Source of the DNA: Akkermansiaceae bacterium
GTDB lineage: Bacteria; Verrucomicrobiota; Verrucomicrobiia; Verrucomicrobiales; Akkermansiaceae
Assembly (NCBI GenBank): GCA_025457665.1
Contig: JALOTY010000001.1
Coordinates: 62,001 to 126,000, forward strand
Direction: 5' to 3'
DNA: 64,000 bases
Shown: positions 54,534 to 63,525 of the stretch, in pieces
Position numbering within the stretch: position 1 is the stretch's first letter
Layout of the letters: every line of letters begins with the position of its first letter
Program-made: the position numbers and the translations under genes
The notes under the pieces: model-generated
Database searches by the model: none
What the model was told of the DNA's origin: nothing
Seen by the model: only the letters and a program-made list of their open reading frames with translations

Positions 54534-55547
54534 ATGCCCAAGTTCAAATTGGAGTATATCTGGCTCGACGGCTACACCCCCGTCCCGAACCTCCGCGGAA
54601 AGACTCAGATCAAGGAATTCGAAAGCTTCCCGACGCTCGAGCAGCTTCCTCTGTGGAGCTTCGACGGCAGCTCGACGCAGCAAGCCGAAGGTCACAACTC
54701 CGACTGCGTCCTCAAGCCTGTTGCCGTCTATCCCGACACCACCCGAATCAACGGCGTGCTCGTGATGTGCGAGGTCATGCTGCCTGATGGCACTCCGCAC
54801 CCGACGAACACCCGCGCGCAGATTCCGGATGATCCGGGCACCTGGTTCGGATTCGAGCAGGAGTATTTCCTCATGGAAGATGGCCGCCCCATCGGTTTCC
54901 CCAAGGACGGCTATCCCGCTCCCCAAGGCCCTTATTACACCGCCGTGGGTTACAAGAACGTCGGCGACGTCGCCCGTCAGATCGTTGAGGAACACCTCGA
55001 TCTTTGCCTTGATGCCGGCATCAACCACGAAGGCATCAATGCCGAAGTGGCGAAAGGCCAATGGGAATTCCAAATTTTCGGCAAGGGTTCGAAGAAAGCC
55101 GCCGACGACGTCTGGATGGCTCGCTACCTCCTCCTCCGCCTTTGCGAAAGCTACGGCATCGACGTGGAATGGCACTGCAAGCCGATCCGCGGCGACTGGA
55201 ACGGTTCCGGCATGCACGCCAACTTCTCCACCGAGTTCATGCGTGAAAAGGGTGGCAAGGAATACTTCGAGAAGCTCATGGCTGCTTTCCAGAAGAACCG
55301 CGAAGAGCACATCGCTGCTTACGGTCCCGACAACCACCTCCGTCTCACGGGTCTTCACGAGACCGCTTCGATCGACACCTTCTCCTGGGGTGTGGCGAAC
55401 CGCGGGTGCTCGATCCGTATCCCTCACAGCTTCGTCAACAACGACTACAAGGGCTACCTCGAAGACCGCCGTCCGAACTCGCAAGGTGACCCCTACGCGA
55501 TCGCCGGACGCATCCTCAAGACGATCCAGGAAGTCCCCACGGCCTGA
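54534..55547 (+). CDS. glnII: Type II (eukaryotic-type) glutamine synthetase
   Basis: YIWLDGYTPVPNLRGKT; PLWSFDGSSTQQAEGHNSDCVLKPV; FGFEQEYFLME; QWEFQIFG; GDWNGSGMHANFST; NRGCSIRIPH. Confidence 0.93.
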   Translation: MPKFKLEYIWLDGYTPVPNLRGKTQIKEFESFPTLEQLPLWSFDGSSTQQAEGHNSDCVLKPVAVYPDTTRINGVLVMCEVMLPDGTPHPTNTRAQIPDDPGTWFGFEQEYFLMEDGRPIGFPKDGYPAPQGPYYTAVGYKNVGDVARQIVEEHLDLCLDAGINHEGINAEVAKGQWEFQIFGKGSKKAADDVWMARYLLLRLCESYGIDVEWHCKPIRGDWNGSGMHANFSTEFMREKGGKEYFEKLMAAFQKNREEHIAAYGPDNHLRLTGLHETASIDTFSWGVANRGCSIRIPHSFVNNDYKGYLEDRRPNSQGDPYAIAGRILKTIQEVPTA

Positions 55548-55580
55548 TTCCGGCCGGGATGGATTTCCCTTCCCCTTCCA

Positions 55581-55613
55581 CCCGTCCTGCCGCCTGGCAG
55601 GGCGGGTTTTTTT
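55581..55613 (+). terminator. Rho-independent terminator downstream of glutamine synthetase
   Basis: CCCGTCCTGCC-GCCT-GGCAGGGCGGG-TTTTTTT. Confidence 0.9.
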
Positions 55614-55707
55614 GTGGATCGGGCGAGGCTCCGGGCGGGGGGGATCGATTCACCAAGCGCGCGATTGATTCGGGCCGGGGCTGCATCATACTCCCGCGCA
55701 TTCCGGC

Positions 55708-57354
55708 ATGCTTACGCTCCTCAAAATCCGCAATCTGGCCTTGGTCGATGAACTCGTCTGGGAACTGGGCCCCGGCCTGATCGGCGTCACCGGGGAAACC
55801 GGGGCGGGGAAATCGGTCATCGTCGGTGCCTTGAAACTCGTCCTCGGTGAACGTGCCGACAAATCCCTGATCCGCAGCGGGGAAAGCACCTGCACCGTGG
55901 AAGCTGTCTTCGAACTGGCGGACGGAAAAGAGATCGATGCCATCCTCGAAGAAGGTGGACTCACACCCTGCGATGGCGAGGCCTTGATCGTCCGTCGGGT
56001 GATCGGGCAGGCGGGAAACCGGCAGTTTGTCAACGACTCCCCGGTGACCTTGCAGCTTCTCAAGCGTCTCGGGGAACATCTCGTGGATCTTCACGGGCCG
56101 CACGACCATCAATCCCTTTTGTCCACCGACCGGCAGTTGGCCATGCTCGATGCCTATGCCGATGCCGATCTGGAAAACTACCGCACGCTCTGGCGCGACT
56201 GGCGGGCCAAGCAGGCGGAATGGGAAGAGCTGCGTGATGCGGAAAGCGCGAGTGAGGCGGAGCTGGATTTGCTGCGGCACCAGCTTGAGGAAATCGATGC
56301 CGCCCAGCTCAAACCCGAGGAAGAGGAGGAAGTCACCGACCGCTGCCGCCGTGCCGGTCATGCGAGCCGGTTGGTGGAACTTGCCGGATCCGCCGCCGGT
56401 ATGCTGGGCGGGGATGAGGGGGGGATCGTGAATCTGTTAGGCGAGGTCCAGCGGGTCGTGCGTGAAATCGAAAAACTCGATCCCAGCATTTCCGACCGTG
56501 TCATGGGCCTGGAAGGGGCCGTGCTCGAGCTTCAGGAAATCGAACGAATGCTCATCGACTATGCCGAGGACCTCGACATCGATCCCCGCGAAGCCGCGGC
56601 GCTTGAGGACAGGGTGAACCTTTTCGAAACGCTCAAGCGCAAGTATGGAGCTACGTTGGATGCCGTACTTGCGCACCGCGAGCGCTGCGCGGCCCGGCTC
56701 GATGCGGTGGAAAACCGCGGCGGCAGGTTGGAGGCCTTGGCAGCGGAAGCGGCGGCGCTGAGGGAAAAGACCGACAAAGAGGGCCGTGCCCTGGGTCTCA
56801 AGCGGAAGAAGGCGGCACCGAAACTGGCGAAGGAAATCGCCGGGCAATTGAGGGATCTTGGATTCAAGCAATCGTCGTTTGAAATCCAGATCGCCGCCCA
56901 CCGGGAACCTTCCGCCAGCGGCTTCGAAAGCGTGGAATTCCTTTTCGGTCCGAACCCGGGCGAACCCTTGCAACCGCTGCGGCAGATCGCCTCCAGTGGC
57001 GAGGTCAGCCGGGTGATGCTGGCGGTGAAAAGCGCACTCGCGGATCAGGATGCCACGCCGTTGATGGTGTTCGATGAGATCGATGCCAACGTCGGCGGTG
57101 AAATCGCCCGCGCCGTGGGCCGGAAAATGGCAACTCTGGGCGAGCGGCATCAGGTCGTGGCCATCACCCACTTCCCCCAGGTTGCTGCCACCGCAGCCCG
57201 GCACTATGTGGTGCAAAAGGAGGTCGTGGGCGGCCGCACCCGATCCACGCTTTTCCCCGTGACGGGCGACTCGCGGGTGGATGAACTCGTCCGCATGCTC
57301 GGCGGCGGAGGCAAGTCGGCACGGGACATGGCGCTCAGCCTGCTCGATTCATGA
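55708..57354 (+). CDS. recN: DNA repair protein RecN
   Basis: MLTLLKIRNLALVDELVWELGPGLIGVTGETGAGKSVIVGAL; LHGPHDHQSLL; ASSGEVSRVMLAVK; PLMVFDEIDANVGGEIARAVGRKM; VVAITHFPQVA. Confidence 0.96.
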   Translation: MLTLLKIRNLALVDELVWELGPGLIGVTGETGAGKSVIVGALKLVLGERADKSLIRSGESTCTVEAVFELADGKEIDAILEEGGLTPCDGEALIVRRVIGQAGNRQFVNDSPVTLQLLKRLGEHLVDLHGPHDHQSLLSTDRQLAMLDAYADADLENYRTLWRDWRAKQAEWEELRDAESASEAELDLLRHQLEEIDAAQLKPEEEEEVTDRCRRAGHASRLVELAGSAAGMLGGDEGGIVNLLGEVQRVVREIEKLDPSISDRVMGLEGAVLELQEIERMLIDYAEDLDIDPREAAALEDRVNLFETLKRKYGATLDAVLAHRERCAARLDAVENRGGRLEALAAEAAALREKTDKEGRALGLKRKKAAPKLAKEIAGQLRDLGFKQSSFEIQIAAHREPSASGFESVEFLFGPNPGEPLQPLRQIASSGEVSRVMLAVKSALADQDATPLMVFDEIDANVGGEIARAVGRKMATLGERHQVVAITHFPQVAATAARHYVVQKEVVGGRTRSTLFPVTGDSRVDELVRMLGGGGKSARDMALSLLDS

Positions 57355-57376
57355 CAGGCCCCTCCGTCCTCTGCTG

Positions 57377-58024
57377 TTAGATCGATGCCTTGCGAAACGC
57401 AGCCAACCATCGATCCACGGATTTTCCCGGTGCATCGGGCAGTTCGCGGCTGGCGAAGTGGCGGATTTCGGATACCCGGTGCAGCCCGAGTTGACCCAAA
57501 CAGGCGCTGGCCAGTTCATGCTCCCTGTCGAAATAGGAAGTGATGATCAGGGTTCCGTGGTCTTTCATCCGCTCGATGGCATTTCGGTAGAGCCGGGTCC
57601 ACACCGGCACATCGCTCCAGAAATTCTGATGCCGGATGAAGATCAGATCGAAGGCGGGCAGGGAGGCCATGCGATCGGTGCGGGAGGCATCGCCGCAGCG
57701 GAAATTGATTTCATCGCCAGTCGAGACAGTCGCCATCCAGCGGCGTTTCGCCTCGGCGATTTCCGGCGCACGGAGATCGATTCCCAGGTAGAATCGCCGC
57801 CCGGCAAGGGGTGCGGCAGTGCTGAGGAGGACCCCGGTTTCATCGGCCCGCCCGCAGGCGAGATTGAGGATGGCGACGGAATCGGGTGCCGACCATTCCG
57901 CCGCGTCCAGGAGCAAGCGGAGCTGCGAGGCCAGGCGATCGATATCCCCGGCGATCCCGGGATAGCTGAAGGGCAGGGCAGGTCTCATCGGCGACCCCGA
58001 TCTAGGGCGCTCATGCAGGTTCAT
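57377..58024 (-). CDS. Class I SAM-dependent methyltransferase-like protein
   Basis: VAILNLACGRADETGVL; YLGIDLRAPEIAEAKRRW; FDLIFIRHQNFW. Confidence 0.75.
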   Translation of the reverse strand: MNLHERPRSGSPMRPALPFSYPGIAGDIDRLASQLRLLLDAAEWSAPDSVAILNLACGRADETGVLLSTAAPLAGRRFYLGIDLRAPEIAEAKRRWMATVSTGDEINFRCGDASRTDRMASLPAFDLIFIRHQNFWSDVPVWTRLYRNAIERMKDHGTLIITSYFDREHELASACLGQLGLHRVSEIRHFASRELPDAPGKSVDRWLAAFRKASI

Positions 58025-58125
58025 CGAAGCAAAAACTTGGCTTGGACCGGGATTCGATTTCTTGGTTGGCGGGCCTGCCGCGCTTTTGCTAAGTCCGCTC
58101 CTCGCATTCGAAACCTTTTCCCATC

Positions 58126-59280
58126 ATGGTTCCCGCCTCGAAATCCCCCGTCCGCCACGTCGATCCCGAAGTCAGCAAGGCGATTGCCTCCATCGCCGAT
58201 CAATTCGCGATTGAGGGCGAGTACTTGCAGGGCGAGGAAATCCAGAGCGGCCACATCAATGCCACCTACCGGGCGACCTTTGAGGGGGTCAATGGCGGGC
58301 AGCACCGATACATTCTCCAGCGCATCAATGAAAAGGTCTTCAAGGACCCCATGGCGGTGATGAGGAATGTGGAATGCGTGACCCGTCACATCAACTGGAA
58401 GGTCCTGCGGGTGAAAAAGGATTTGGGCGGCCAGACGCTGAATCTTTATCCCGGACGTGGCGGGAAATTCTGGGTCGCTGGGCCGAATGGTGGCGTGTGG
58501 CGCTGCTACAATTGCATCGAGGGCTGCCACACCTATGACATCGTGGAAAACACCCGCCAGGCCTATCAGGCGGCGCGTGCCTTCGGTTCCTTTCAGGATC
58601 TGGTGAGCGATCTTCCGCCGGAGGAGATCGAGGAAACCATCCCGCATTTCCATGACACCCGCCGCCGCTATCAACGGCTCATGGAAGTGGCCGCCGCGGA
58701 TCCCTGCGGTCGCGCCGGATCAGTCGCGGCGGAGCTGGACTTCATCCGCAAGCGCGAGGCGGATGTGGATCGGGTCCTGCAAGGTCTGGCCAGTGGCGAG
58801 ATTCCACAACGGATCACCCACAATGATACCAAGATCAACAACGTGATGATCGATGAAGAGACGGATGAAGCCGTCTGCGTGATCGATCTTGATACGGTGA
58901 TGCCCGGTTCAGTGCTTTATGACTTCGGCGATCTGGCCAGAACGGCCACCAGCCCTGCGGCCGAGGATGAGCGCGATCTCAGCAAAGTGCAGATGCGCAT
59001 GCCGATGTTCGAGGCCTTGGTGGAAGGCTATCTGGAGAGCGCGCAGGAGTTCCTGACCGAGTCAGAAGTCTCGCTGCTGGCTTTCTCCTGCAAGCTCATC
59101 ACTCTGGAAATCGGGATTCGTTTTCTAACGGATCACATCGAGGGCGATGTTTATTTCAAGATCCACCGTCCCGATCACAATCTCGATCGCGCCAGAACCC
59201 AACTGAAACTCGTCGAGGAAATCGAATCGCGTCTGCCGGAGATGGAGAAATTCGTGAGGAAGGTGTGGAAGGGTCGCTGA
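58126..59280 (+). CDS. Aminoglycoside phosphotransferase-fold sugar kinase (NahK-like)
   Basis: ILQRINEKVFKDPMAVMRNVECVTRHI; ITHNDTKINNVMID; CVIDLDTVMPGSVLYDFGDLAR. Confidence 0.85.
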   Translation: MVPASKSPVRHVDPEVSKAIASIADQFAIEGEYLQGEEIQSGHINATYRATFEGVNGGQHRYILQRINEKVFKDPMAVMRNVECVTRHINWKVLRVKKDLGGQTLNLYPGRGGKFWVAGPNGGVWRCYNCIEGCHTYDIVENTRQAYQAARAFGSFQDLVSDLPPEEIEETIPHFHDTRRRYQRLMEVAAADPCGRAGSVAAELDFIRKREADVDRVLQGLASGEIPQRITHNDTKINNVMIDEETDEAVCVIDLDTVMPGSVLYDFGDLARTATSPAAEDERDLSKVQMRMPMFEALVEGYLESAQEFLTESEVSLLAFSCKLITLEIGIRFLTDHIEGDVYFKIHRPDHNLDRARTQLKLVEEIESRLPEMEKFVRKVWKGR

Positions 59281-59284
59281 GCGA

Positions 59285-60046
59285 TCACTCGCGGCGGTAG
59301 TGGATCCGCCACAGCGTAAGCCCGTGCGCCGGTGCCACCATGCCGGCGCGGAACTCGGGGTCAAACAGCTTGGGCTGCAGGAAGCGCGCCAGGTCCGCGC
59401 TGTCCAAACGACCTTGTCCGATTTGCACGAGCGTGCCGGTGAGCGTCCGGCACATCCGGAAGAGAAAACGATCGGCCCGGAATTGCAGGGTGATCGCATG
59501 GGAGCGCTGGCGGATCCCACATGAGGCGAGCGTGCAATGCGGATCGCGGAGTTTTCCGGGGCAGGTGATCGTGAAGGCACGGAAATCATGCCTGCCCATC
59601 AGCAGCGCGGCGGCTTCCTGCATGGCATCGAGATTCAGCGCTTGAGGCACATGCCAGCAGTGATGACGGCGGAGGGGATGCATCACCGGATGATTCCAGA
59701 TGCGGTAACGATAGGTTTTCCCCATGGCATCGAAGCGAGCATGGAAAGTGGCCGCCACGGGGATCGCGGCGACCACTCGAACATCCTCGGGGAGGTGGCG
59801 ATTGAGCGCGAGCGGCAAGGCTTGGAGAGGCAGGCGGAAACGTCCTGCGGGCAACTCGACATGCGCTGTCATCGCGTGGGCGTGAACTCCCGCATCGGTT
59901 CTCGCCGCACCCTCGATAGGTGGGATTTCCCCGAGGATCCGCTCGAAAGCATGTTCGAGTTGATTTTGTACGGCCATCCCGTTCGGCTGGGATTGCCAGC
60001 CCTGATAGGCCGTGCCGTCGTAGGCGAGAGTGAGCAGGACTTTCAC
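59285..60046 (-). CDS. truA: tRNA pseudouridine synthase A
   Basis: LLTLAYDGTAYQGWQSQPNGMAVQNQLEHAF; GAARTDAGVHAHAM; FLFRMCRTLTGTLVQIGQGRL; probable GTG start at 60046. Confidence 0.93.
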   Translation of the reverse strand: MKVLLTLAYDGTAYQGWQSQPNGMAVQNQLEHAFERILGEIPPIEGAARTDAGVHAHAMTAHVELPAGRFRLPLQALPLALNRHLPEDVRVVAAIPVAATFHARFDAMGKTYRYRIWNHPVMHPLRRHHCWHVPQALNLDAMQEAAALLMGRHDFRAFTITCPGKLRDPHCTLASCGIRQRSHAITLQFRADRFLFRMCRTLTGTLVQIGQGRLDSADLARFLQPKLFDPEFRAGMVAPAHGLTLWRIHYRRE

Positions 60047-60056
60047 GCGCAGAAAG

Positions 60057-60093
60057 CTTGTCGCCCCTTCCAAAGCGGAAACGGGGCGACAAG
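60057..60093 (-). terminator. Terminator-like hairpin between HNH gene and truA
   Basis: Perfect 11-bp stem CTTGTCGCCCC...GGGGCGACAAG, followed on minus strand by CTTTCT. Confidence 0.5.
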
Positions 60094-60137
60094 GGAAGCG
60101 GCGATTGATCCTTCGACCAACATGCCGGGCAATGCCA

Positions 60138-60722
60138 TCAGCTCACGAGGAACCTCGCCCAGTCGCGGATGCCGTGGGTGTTGCGGATCATCAAGGTGGC
60201 GGGCATGGCCTTGGGCGGCTGTGGCACTTTCAGCAGGCGCAGACCTGCTTCCTGCGGCAGACGCGCACCCTTGCGGGAATTGACGTCCCGGTGCGAGAGC
60301 ACGCAGTTCTCCCAACTCGTCGCGCCGCCCCGCGAGCGGGGGACGATGTGGTCGATGTTTCCCTCGTGCGGCGCAAGCTTGCGACCGGTGTATTGGCAGA
60401 CACCGCCATCGCGCTCCCAGATCCCGCGCGCGCCCAGGCGTGGACGGCGTAGCGGGACTTTCGCGAAATTCGCGGCGACGATCACGGTGGGCACCCGCAC
60501 GATGCCACGCGGGGTGTTCACCGACTGGTCCCCTTCGCGCACCGGCAGTTTCAACCACTCGTCCCATTTCACGGGAAAGAGGGAATCATCCCCTTGCACG
60601 TCGAGTCCGGTCGCGGCTCCGCTGGCCATCATGCAGAAAGCATCAGCGGGAGTCTTGGCATGGATCGCCTGCCAGTGCCGATTCAGCACCAGCACGGTGG
60701 TTTGATGGAGGAGGGCGCTCAT
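60138..60722 (-). CDS. HNH endonuclease-domain protein
   Basis: CQYTGRKLAPHEGNIDHIVPRSRGGATSWENCVLSHRDVNSRKGARLPQEAGLRL. Confidence 0.9.
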   Translation of the reverse strand: MSALLHQTTVLVLNRHWQAIHAKTPADAFCMMASGAATGLDVQGDDSLFPVKWDEWLKLPVREGDQSVNTPRGIVRVPTVIVAANFAKVPLRRPRLGARGIWERDGGVCQYTGRKLAPHEGNIDHIVPRSRGGATSWENCVLSHRDVNSRKGARLPQEAGLRLLKVPQPPKAMPATLMIRNTHGIRDWARFLVS

Positions 60723-60823
60723 GGAAGAAATGGATGGTTGAGTGTGGGGAGGGAATGGGAGGAGCAGGGCGCCTGCCATTCCCTCATCTCTTGCGTCTTG
60801 TGTCTTGCAATCTTGTGTCTTTG

Positions 60824-62218
60824 CTAATCTTCAGCCTTTTCGCCAGCCGGGGCCATTTTCACGAGTTTGGGATCGAAGCGGCCGAGCACCTCGACGAGGT
60901 CGGTTTGCGCGGCCATGACGGTATGGATGTCCTTGTAAACGCCGGGAACCTCATCGAGGCCGGACGACAGGAGATCGACACCGCGTTCCTTGAGCAGCTT
61001 TTTGGTTCCGCTCCAGGTGAATGATTGCAGGGCCTTGCTGCGGCTCATCACGCGGCCCGCGCCGTGGGAGGCGCTGTGCAGCGAGGCGGGCTCGCCTTTT
61101 CCGCGAACCAGGAAGCCCGGGGTCGCCATCGATCCCGGAATGATTCCCAGCACCCCCTTCCCTGCCGGCGTGGCACCCTTGCGGTGGACGATGAGTTCTT
61201 TCGACTCGCCGTTCACGACGTGGGTTTCCTTCCAGGCGAAGTTGTGGTGGTTCTCGATGTCGAGGATCACTTTGGCGCCGACCTTTTTGGCGATGTGCTT
61301 ATGGATCAGTTCATGGTTCGCAGCGGCGTAGCGGCCCATGAGGTTCATGGCCTGCCAGTATTCCTGGCCGTCCTCTTCATCGAGAGGGAGCCACGACAAA
61401 TGCTTGAGAGCGTTCGGCAGTTTCGCATGCCGGGCCATCGCGCGCCTGCTGTAGGTATCGCAGACCTGCGCCCCCGTTCCGCGGGATCCCGAATGGCTCA
61501 GCAAGGCGAGGTATTCGCCGGGCGGGAAGCCGAGCGAGTCATCGGTCACGGTGAAGGCGCCGAACTCGACGAAATGGTTGCCGCTGCCACTGGTGCCGAG
61601 TTGTTTCCACGCCTTGTCGCGCAGCCTCTGGGTCACCGGGGAAACGCTCCAGTCCTCGTCCATCACATCGTGGTCGCGGCGGTCCTTGAACTCCGCACCG
61701 ATGCCGAAGCGGGTTTCGCTTTCGATGATGTTTGCCAGGCGGTCGCGCTGACCGGGAATGATGTTCGCCTTGCGGTCATACACCGTGAGTTTCATGCGAC
61801 ACGCGATGTCAACGCCCACGGCATAGGGAATCACGGCGTTTTCCGTGGCAAGAACGCCACCGATGGGCAGACCGTATCCCGGGTGGGCATCCGGCATGAG
61901 CGCACCGGCCACCGCGACGGGCAGAGCGCAGGCATTCGCCATCTGGCGGACCGCGTCCGCTTCGAGGTCGTCGCCCCACTGACGCCACGGAGCCAGCTCC
62001 GCACGTGGCGTGTAGGCCGGACGGAAAAGCACACGGGCCAGCGCTGCGCGGTCGGTATCGCGGAAGAAAGCGGATGGATCGGCGACGATGCGGAGGATGT
62101 CATCCTCCACCGCGGCACGATCCTGCCCGCGCGCGAACAAGCGCCGCATATGCGAATGGGCGAGTTTCATGGCGTCACCTTCCGGCACGCCGAGGTGGAT
62201 GAGATCTTTGGTATTCAT
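60824..62218 (-). CDS. rtcB: RtcB-family RNA-splicing/repair ligase
   Basis: MPDAHPGYGLPIGGVLATENAVIPYAVGVDIACRMKLT; GTSGSGNHFVEFG; LALLSHSGSRGTGAQVC; ENHHNFAWKE; LHSASHGAGRVMSRSKA. Confidence 0.97.
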   Translation of the reverse strand: MNTKDLIHLGVPEGDAMKLAHSHMRRLFARGQDRAAVEDDILRIVADPSAFFRDTDRAALARVLFRPAYTPRAELAPWRQWGDDLEADAVRQMANACALPVAVAGALMPDAHPGYGLPIGGVLATENAVIPYAVGVDIACRMKLTVYDRKANIIPGQRDRLANIIESETRFGIGAEFKDRRDHDVMDEDWSVSPVTQRLRDKAWKQLGTSGSGNHFVEFGAFTVTDDSLGFPPGEYLALLSHSGSRGTGAQVCDTYSRRAMARHAKLPNALKHLSWLPLDEEDGQEYWQAMNLMGRYAAANHELIHKHIAKKVGAKVILDIENHHNFAWKETHVVNGESKELIVHRKGATPAGKGVLGIIPGSMATPGFLVRGKGEPASLHSASHGAGRVMSRSKALQSFTWSGTKKLLKERGVDLLSSGLDEVPGVYKDIHTVMAAQTDLVEVLGRFDPKLVKMAPAGEKAED

Positions 62219-62289
62219 GGATCGTTGGTTTGGAAAATAGGTCTGGCAGTGGTGTTTGTTTTCATTGGCTCTTTATCCGGTTTGTTGAA

Positions 62290-62320
62290 GCCGGGGAACC
62301 CGGAACCCGGCTCCCCCGGC
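62290..62320. terminator. GC-rich hairpin between the 269-aa gene and rtcB
   Basis: GCCGGGG-AACCCGGAACCCGGCT-CCCCCGGC inverted repeat. Confidence 0.4.
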
Positions 62321-62336
62321 CCCTAATGACAGGGGG

Positions 62337-63146
62337 TCAATCGATGAAAGCGACGTTCGCCATCTGGCGCGTGTGGCTTTCAGTATTCATGTGCACCTGG
62401 TGCCAGTCATGCAGCGTGAGTGTGGCATGGTCGCGGTGGCGCACGGCGCCGCGGCCGTAAACCGCGGCGTTGCGGACGCGACGCTGCCAGCCCCATCCGG
62501 AGGCTTTCGGGTTGGTGGCGAGGATGCGTTGGTATTCGGCCTCGCTCACCCCGTTCGGATGTTTGCTGCATATGAGGATGCTCTCGCCGCCGGTGCGGAA
62601 GACCTCCTCGACCATGTGGGGCTTGCCCCCGCCCCGGCGGATCGGTTCGTTTTTCAGCACGAGCTTCGGATTCACGTGCAGGCCGGGAGCCGGCACGAAG
62701 AACCACTCGCCCTGGCGGAGAAACGCCCGGTTGTGTCGGCGGATCCGCTCGCGGGGACCGATGCCGGCTCGGTCGGCGGCACTGCGGACGCCATCGGGTT
62801 GCAGGGCGAGTTTCGCCTGCACGATGTTGCTCGCGTTGCCGGGCACGGCGGCGACGAACCACTCGCGCTCGTCGTGACCACAAAGGAAACGGTCTTTGGT
62901 TTCCCCGGTTTTCACGAGCAGCAGGAGATGGCGCTCGGCCTTGCCGCATTGGAGAATCTGCACGTCGAGCCCGGCCAGCCGGTCGGGTGCGGCGCACAGT
63001 TCGAAGACCTGCCCGTGTTTGTCGCGGACGAGATCCAGGGTGTAGTCAATCGTCCGCCCGAAGCGGAACCATCGCTGGTCCGGCTCGACGGGGCGAAACC
63101 TCGCGCCCATGCGGGCGAAGTGTTTCGCTATGGATTCGGAGTTCAT
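62337..63146 (-). CDS. Uncharacterised protein encoded between Ro60 and RtcB
   Basis: 269-aa ORF, MNSESIAKHFARMGARFRPVEPDQRWFRFGRTIDYTLDLVRD...FLRQGEWFFVPAPG...GAVRHRDHATLTLHDWHQVHMNTE; same strand as neighbours. Confidence 0.8.
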   Translation of the reverse strand: MNSESIAKHFARMGARFRPVEPDQRWFRFGRTIDYTLDLVRDKHGQVFELCAAPDRLAGLDVQILQCGKAERHLLLLVKTGETKDRFLCGHDEREWFVAAVPGNASNIVQAKLALQPDGVRSAADRAGIGPRERIRRHNRAFLRQGEWFFVPAPGLHVNPKLVLKNEPIRRGGGKPHMVEEVFRTGGESILICSKHPNGVSEAEYQRILATNPKASGWGWQRRVRNAAVYGRGAVRHRDHATLTLHDWHQVHMNTESHTRQMANVAFID

Positions 63147-63301
63147 AATCGAAGTGGAATGAAATGATGGGGTTGATTGGTGAAACGGTTCGAATGGATG
63201 GGTCGGTGGTTCATGGGTGTGTGGGGTTGGAGTTGAAAAGTTGGTGTTGCCGCAATGGCGGAAAGGTAACATGATGTGCGTGTGAAGAGACGAGGTGCCA
63301 A

Positions 63302-63476
63302 ACTTCCCCAATCGCTCTCTGCGGGATTAGTGGAGAAGTCCGCACCCGCCCCACTTTGGGAACGGATGGAGGATCTGGTCCTCCATGATGATCCACTGCC
63401 GGTGGATCTCTCATCGAACAAAAAACACTTGGTGAACTACGGGAGAAAACGTCCCCGGTAGAAATCCTCAAGGATT
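63302..63476 (-). ncRNA. Candidate structured ncRNA (possible Y-like RNA) in Ro60-downstream intergenic region
   Basis: Five hairpins: 63302-63339 (8+4 bp with 3-nt bulge), 63366-63386 (perfect 8 bp), 63390-63408 (perfect 7 bp), 63437-63461, 63463-63476; adjacent to Ro60. Strand and identity inferred. Confidence 0.35.
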
Positions 63477-63497
63477 CCGGATTGATCCCTCGCATCA

Positions 63498-63525
63498 CCC
63501 CGGCGGAGAGGTTTCTCCACCGGGG
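63498..63525. terminator. Terminator-like hairpin just 3' of the Ro60 gene
   Basis: CCCCGGcGGAGA-GGTT-TCTCCaCCGGGG, 11 bp with one mismatch. Confidence 0.5.

Noticed and set aside
54510-55484. 324-aa minus-strand ORF
   Set aside because: Exact antisense of glutamine synthetase, codon-bias artefact.
60780-60823. CAAGACACAAGA/TCTTGTGTCTTG short direct repeats upstream of the HNH gene
   Set aside because: Only two to three partial copies in a simple-sequence leader; insufficient to call an operator or repeat element.
63185-63205. tRNA T-arm-like GGTTCGAATGG
   Set aside because: Flanking bases do not form the required 5-bp T-stem, so no tRNA or tRNA-like domain is claimed.
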